From Lepidodermella squamata (taxonomy: Eukaryota; Gastrotricha), in contig JBLDXI010000024.1 of the NCBI GenBank assembly GCA_047495785.1, positions 4,588,001 through 4,652,000 of the forward strand: 64,000 nt of DNA, written 5' to 3'. Both the position numbers and the translations under genes were made by a program. Of this stretch, positions 58,563-64,000 are shown piece by piece (the stretch's first letter is position 1; every line of letters begins with the position of its first letter). The notes under the pieces were generated by a model. The model had not been told where the DNA came from. It saw only the letters and a list, made by a program, of their open reading frames with translations, and did not search any database.

Positions 58563-61500
58563 TTAGAAAACCATGAATCTGGTTAATCGAATAGCCGCAG
58601 AGCCCCAATTTTCCAAGCTGACATAACGGCCATTCAACGGCGGGGTACAGAAGAAATTGATGGCCTGCCCAGGTACTACATGCGGCATTTTCAAGCCATC
58701 AAGCCAGATGTTGCAGATTGGGTTTCGCCTATCAGCTGAATCGCCGACCCGGGTAGCTAGTTTAACAGCCCCTGGATTGTTGTCGTTGGTCCACCCACCA
58801 TTTGCAGTTGTGCTGATTGAAATTTTTGAGACGAGAGTCGGTGAGCCGAGATCGATCTGCACCCATGTTTGCGGATTCAAAGTCGCCGAGCTGCCAACAG
58901 CACCTGGAGTTGTGAGAGTTACAAGCTGGCCCGCCGTGATACCAGAACTGTTTGTCGACCCAGCTCTATTCAGAGCAAAGTCCGTGAAGTTTTCGCTGTA
59001 AACCCCAACCTGGCACAACTCCAATGCTGAGCCAGCCGCCCAGCCAGATACCGTGAGATACCGGCCAGAAATCGGTGTCAAGCAGTTTATACTGAGTCGG
59101 CTGTTGTACGAAAGTTTCGGCAGCGGATTTCCAGTTCCTATGCATGTTTGATGGCCAGACGAAGATTCAGCGCTAGTTGGCAGGGTATCTCCAAGTTTAA
59201 CGACGAGGTTCGTATTCGGATTTTCACCATTGACATCCGTGTAGCTGCATCCTTTGAAGCTAAACCGCCCAATGGGCTTATTATTGAAATCATCCACATA
59301 TAGCCGAATCGCTAGCGTTGCCAAGGGAGGTGTTAAATAATTGATGATTGGCGCTGGGTTCGTAGCGGCAGAAGGGCCGTCGAAAATACGAATTCGAGAC
59401 CCGTTGTTCGGGAAAGTATAGGCGACCCAATTACTGACTGCATCCAGGCTGCTCATCAGGTGATATTTCGTGATCCAAGACGTGCAATTTCTGCTGCACT
59501 GAACCAAAGACGCAGTAACAAACTTGGTTGCCGCAAATTTGATTTGAAACCACGGCTGCGGGTCGGTTGCAAGTGGCTCCCATTCCGTTGCCGGATAGTT
59601 TACCGCAGCTAATAAGCCGTTTATCGATGGGTCGATAGCAGATGAGTAGGTGGCGGTTGAACTTGCCTCAAAGAGATCAGTGAAGCAGGTCATATCTGAG
59701 AAAATAATTTTCGTAAAAAGCTTCATTTCATCAAGATAGTGTCAAATTTACGTGGGCAGCCTCGAACTATGGCTCTCATTCCAATGCCACCCTGCCAAGT
59801 AACAGGATAGAGTCTAACAGATCGGGCAACAATGTAAGGTCGTAGAAAGTTCCAAGCAACGCCATCTGCATCATCATTTCCATCGAATACAACCTTTATC
59901 GAAAATGTGTTTCAAGTAATTGTGAACAAAAAGGCATCAGTGGATTACTGTAAAATGCCATCTCCAGCTTATTATGCGAGATTTTAGTAAATTGCTGGCA
60001 CTTTTTATTTATGTGTAAAAAAGGAGATCTTACGTTTTTGTACCAGATCGTCCCCCACCCAACGTTGTAAGACAGCTTGTAAGATTTGACGTAGTAGCCT
60101 GTTGAGTAGTCACCCTGAGTACCTATTGACGTTGCTATACTCTCCTCCTTGAGGTCAAATTGAACAAATTGATTAGTGTCGAATGTTGCGGGTTGCCAGC
60201 AGCACGCGATCGACCCAGAAGTCGAAGCATTACCCTCCCATTGATTGTGCAAGCGGTACTTGTCAAATACCACGCCAGCGGGCGATGTGTAAACTGAAGA
60301 ATATGACAGCGGGGTTGATTTGGAAGTCAGGTCGCTTTCACAAACGTGGCCTTGAACTGTGTAGAGCATTTCCAGTGTAAGAATTGACTACCTCAAATGC
60401 ATTAACTTACGTCTTGATGGGGTCGGGCACTGGGTAGCTACTTCCATGGCCAGGTATTGATTGAGATACCCCTGAAACGTAGCCAAACAGGCGTAGTCCC
60501 CATTTCCCTGGTAATTGGTAACCAACGCGCGGCTAAGGGCGAAATTATTAACATTTGTCGGCGTAGCGTCAGGGAATTGCTTTGAAATTATCAACGCCCC
60601 ATTTATTAAAGTCTCGAATTTCATCGCGCCGGCCGTGAAATCGAACGTCAACAAGACATGATTCCAAGTGTTGTTGAAAAACGCAGTGGTCGTTACAGTT
60701 TCGTTGTAAGCCGTCTGAGTTCCGCCAATCAGTACGGAAGGGCTAACGGAGATTTTATTCGGCAACTCAATATTTATTGAAGCAACTGTGAAGGTGGTAG
60801 CCTGGCGATAGAAATTTAAAACCGGCACGTTTGGTACGGTTTGCTTCGAAAAATAGAACACGCCAATAGCGTAGGACTGGACAGTGCTATTGCCTCGACC
60901 TAATAGTGCTGATGTAGCGTTTACCGTGTAATAATTATTATAGGTCGAGTTGGCCGTTACACCAAATACATCAGGCGCGGAAGTCAATGGAAAGCCTGTG
61001 CCTTGTATCATTCCGCTGGTCCCTGTGATTTGCAAGTTACCATCGTCGATATTCGTGGTGCCGTAAGAGAAATCCATTGGCGAATTGAGCGCAGCCGTCA
61101 TTTCTGCGCTAGAAGTTATCGGACATCGCTTCAGGTAGTTGATTTGCTTTCCAGTCAAAGCAGCTTTGTAAAATTGGAGACACGCTACATTGAGGGTTGT
61201 CGCACGGCCGATTCTGAAGAAATTAGTTCCTGTATCCAGACCAGTTGTACATGAATAAGCTCCTGGAACCGTCAGAACAAGATCGCCATCCTGATATATG
61301 AAAAGTGAGCCTTTGACGTAGTCGTGTACCAATGCCAGATAGGCCCAGTGGTTTTGTATGAGCAGGCGCCTGGCTGATTGCGTAATAAACTGCGGCGAAT
61401 TAGCTGCCCCTCGGCACTGATAGCCAACAGCAAGTTTGCCACTGCTCCGCGATAGGTAAATCGAGGAATTTGTGTTGTCGTAGTACCAGCCCAACAGTTG

Positions 61501-64000
61501 GCCGCTCGTCGATGCGTAAGGTTGAACGTGGACTAGCATGGTGAACGAGTACTGGAGGTCAAGTTGATTTCCTGGAGCGGATGTCATGGCGATTTCCAGG
61601 TAGTCTGATGTCGTCGGGAGGTTCCAAGCTCTAATAATAAAATGATACCACTCACTCATAAATCTCTGAGAGGTAAGAAAATTGTAGAAAAATAAATACT
61701 TTCTCCAAGGAAATCTGTCATAAAGTTGAAACAAGGAGAAACTTACGTTGATGTAAATCCATACATGTTGCCACATTGTGGACTTCCGACCGGCGTGAAG
61801 CTCGATCCGTTTCCAACGGAATCGCCCAAGCTGCAGGCCAAGGGGTACACCGATAAAGGTTGTGGTGCTATAATAGAAAAAAAACGGATATAGAATAATA
61901 GAGCGGGTACACCGATAACGGAGGCGGTGCTATATTGGAATCAAAATTGGAAACAAAATGGAATATTCCATTTTCCAATTTTCCAATTCCATTTTCCATT
62001 TTCCGCCTCCGTTATCGGTTATATCTATATCTATTATAGATTATAGATTCTCACTTTGCCACGGACAGAGCCGTGCTTGTTCGATCTCCGAATGATCTAG
62101 GCCTCTTTTGTAGAACTGCATGCATGCAATCTGGCCAGACCAAGCGCCTCGGACCTCAAAATAAGTCGATAGCCTTAAAGGGTCGACTGAACCGCAGTTC
62201 ATTTGGGTGATCGCACGGTCGTAGTTGTCGATAAATATTCTTCCGATCCCGCTGCGACAGTCGACAGTCAACGCGAAAAAGAACCACCGATCATTAGGTA
62301 CAGCAACTTCATAGCTAAAAACGCCAGGCCAAATCCACGACGTTGGTCTGGAATGGCCATAATCGGTTTTAACAAATCTGGTCCCCGGAACTATTTTGAT
62401 GTAGTATGCGGCACTCGATGATTTGATGACATTTTTCATCAAGAACACATCTGCAGATGTCGAGTTCGGGTAATAAATCCACATAGCGTAGGTCCACCCG
62501 TTATTTGTGTCTAAGGTTTGTATGTTGTTTGTTCGGATGAAAACAGACCGATCAGCGCCAGACCATTGAAGCGATCCTAAAGCTCGTCCATCGTAACCCG
62601 GTCCATAGCTGAGTGATGAAGGAATGATCGCGTTGTTTCCATTCATAGTGAGATCGTCTCCTCCATGCAAGAAATCGAACAACCACAGACCATCAGGATT
62701 CAACGATACGATTGGAGGAGCAATCGGGGTTGAGAGTTCAATCGATGTTACAGTCTGAGCTGATCCGAGGTCAATGACAGCATAAGGCCGAGAAGGGGTC
62801 GGTGGCTTTCCTGAGATTCGCGTGCAATTCAGGAATGTTTGTTTCCGAATGGCGCGTGGTGCCGTCAGGGTAGATGCGGGCGCCAATGAGCTATCCAGCA
62901 CTGACTGGCCTATAGACACACTGGCCTTGCTAGCTATGTTAGGCGCATATTGAGGGATGGCTGCTCGCAAAAAAGGAATGAGTAAAGCGTTAGAGGAGAA
63001 TGAGATGGCTTACTTCTGCAACCAAGAAGTTCTACCCGATAGCAAAGTAACCCCGAAGATGTTTTGGGGATGATTTTGAAAACGGTTCCGATCACCAGTT
63101 TCGGGAACAGTTTGATTACTGGAGAGTTAGGGTTTGAACTTCCCGAAAAATCCCTAGAACCAGATGCATCTGCCACATCTTTCCAATCATCGACAGATCT
63201 TGCTTTAAATTGAACATTGAACGTTGTCACCCAGCTATTAGTTTTCGGACAGCCTTGAACTTGAAAGCCGGTTACTATCGTTTGTCTGAGGAGATCAATT
63301 GTTAGCTCAGCCGGGTTTCTATCGGCAGCGAGGCCCCAGTTAAGTCTTGCATAGGTAGAGCGAGTCGACAGCTGGCTATCGTCAATTTCGCCACTCTCCA
63401 TGCCAAGAGGATCCATGCAATTAGCAGTGCAACCCTCAAATTGAAATTTCGATGTGGCATAATCCGTTGACGCAACGAGTGATGTCATTTTGACGTAACG
63501 AACTAGCAGCGGTGAGGGAAAAGGAACTTGCAGCATTCCTGAAGCGCGGCTGAAATTCTGAAGAATACAGCGCTTTTAAATTAATTGGCTTCGAGTGAAT
63601 AATCAACTTTATTAGGTTGGTGTATAGACCTATGCTCTAGTTGTGTATTGTCTCTGAGCAGTGGTCCGACTTGGCACAGCGGGTTAAATCGGAAACATTT
63701 TGAGTCTAAAATTTGTCAATCATCCTTGCGTTTTTTCACAAAATTCGGATTGTGTGTGAAAACGGGGTCATTTTTCCCCGCACTCGAAACACTGCCTCAA
63801 GAGTCAAGAGTCGCAAGACACCAACTTTGAGAATGGTTCTTATATCAAGGTTATTAATTTTGGCTTAGGACTAAAACTTACCCTTCGAACTCCTCGACCT
63901 GTATCTACACTTTGGTAATTGACATCATCCAGGCTGTAGTCGATACGAAAATCCTTGTAGCCGAAATGTTGTCCATTGGCACCTAACTGTTTAAAGGTGG
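58563..64000 (-). CDS. Discoidin/LamG/F-type-lectin-like multi-domain protein, 3' part (continues past the window)
   Basis: Exons in coding order: 63882-64000 (partial), 63014-63557, 62055-62960, 61747-61867, 60411-61630, 60034-60356, 59752-59893 and 58563-59695. All joins keep frame, giving about 1,500 residues in the window. Order: the end of an F5/8C module (RIDYSLDDVNYQSVDTG to FQFEGC); a second F5/8C-like module; a LamG/pentraxin-like domain (NNGWTYAMWIYYPNSTSADV, RWFFFALTVD, ACMQFYKRGL); two more LamG-like domains in exon 60411-61630 (ending ACLQFYKAALT and ACLATFQGYL); F5/8C modules in exons 60034-60356 plus 59752-59893 and in the last exon; then F-type-lectin-like segments (GRYLTVSGWAAGSALELCQV; PGQAINFFCTPPLNGRYVSL). 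No TM is seen before the stop. Product: a secreted or peripheral adhesion or recognition protein, ligand unknown. The 5' end is missing. Confidence 0.85.
61844..62054. repeat. Intron of the discoidin/LamG gene with duplicated splice boundary and inverted repeat
   Basis: The exon edge and acceptor region 61844-61872 (GGTACACCGATAAAGG...GTGCTATA) is partly duplicated at 61905-61933 inside the intron. A perfect 17-bp inverted repeat (ACCGATAACGGAGGCGG) lies at 61911-61927 and 62003-62019, flanking TGGAAA-rich DNA. The intron is about 187 bp, versus about 40-60 bp for several other introns of this gene. Confidence 0.75.

Noticed and set aside
1-64000. CRISPR arrays, operons, rRNA genes or viral integrations
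   Set aside because: No spaced identical repeats of CRISPR type, no rRNA blocks and no viral-type genes were seen. All major genes are spliced metazoan genes.

Overview
This is eukaryotic, metazoan nuclear DNA. Genes are split by many very short GT-AG introns (mostly about 47-60 bp), proteins are multi-domain extracellular types (EGF, fibrinogen-like, discoidin, sushi, LamG, mucin-like), and there are tRNA genes of animal type plus decayed LINE, hAT-like and Harbinger-like elements. The compact introns suggest a small-genome invertebrate; I cannot name the species from sequence alone. The multi-exon models below were built by reading splice sites and carrying the reading frame through every junction.

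The main content is a tandem array of giant polycystin-1-like genes on the + strand. The window opens with the last two exons of one member (1-1307). It then holds three complete paralogs: A (9495-21499, 26 exons, 3,523 aa), B (27651-40497, 26 exons, 3,538 aa with a frameshifted tail) and C (41054-53945, 29 exons, 3,625 aa). A collapsed remnant of a further copy lies at about 21910-22314. Each full protein reads: signal peptide, five EGF modules, an F5/8C (discoidin-like) module, four fibrinogen-like modules, a PAN-like module, three sushi-like modules, a second EGF array (7 modules in A and B, 12 in C), a Ser/Thr-rich linker, a membrane-proximal region ending in a furin-type site, TM1, PLAT, ten more TM segments with a polycystin channel, and a conserved basic cytosolic tail. 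I infer a ligand-binding (possibly glycan-binding) surface receptor-channel family.

Between the 3' member and gene A, on the - strand, are a CYP3-clan-like cytochrome P450 (2126-3767) and a Cys-loop ligand-gated channel with an unusual mucin-like N-terminal extension (4767-7623). Between A and B lies a repeat-rich interval: the collapsed polycystin copy, a 5'-truncated R2-type retrotransposon, a Harbinger-like MITE, and a tRNA block (Phe, Pro, Glu, Lys plus tRNA relics) bracketed by inverted arms. One intron of gene B carries a 779-bp hAT-like MITE with an 8-bp target duplication.

Downstream of C are a mucin-like single-pass membrane protein gene (54550-55690), a gene-poor stretch with a hairpin and a pseudogene scrap, and on the - strand the 3' part of a large discoidin/LamG/F-type-lectin-like gene (58563 to beyond the window). 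Much of the window encodes cell-surface or secreted recognition-type proteins, with tandem duplication, exon-level EGF expansion, apparent gene conversion and copy collapse.
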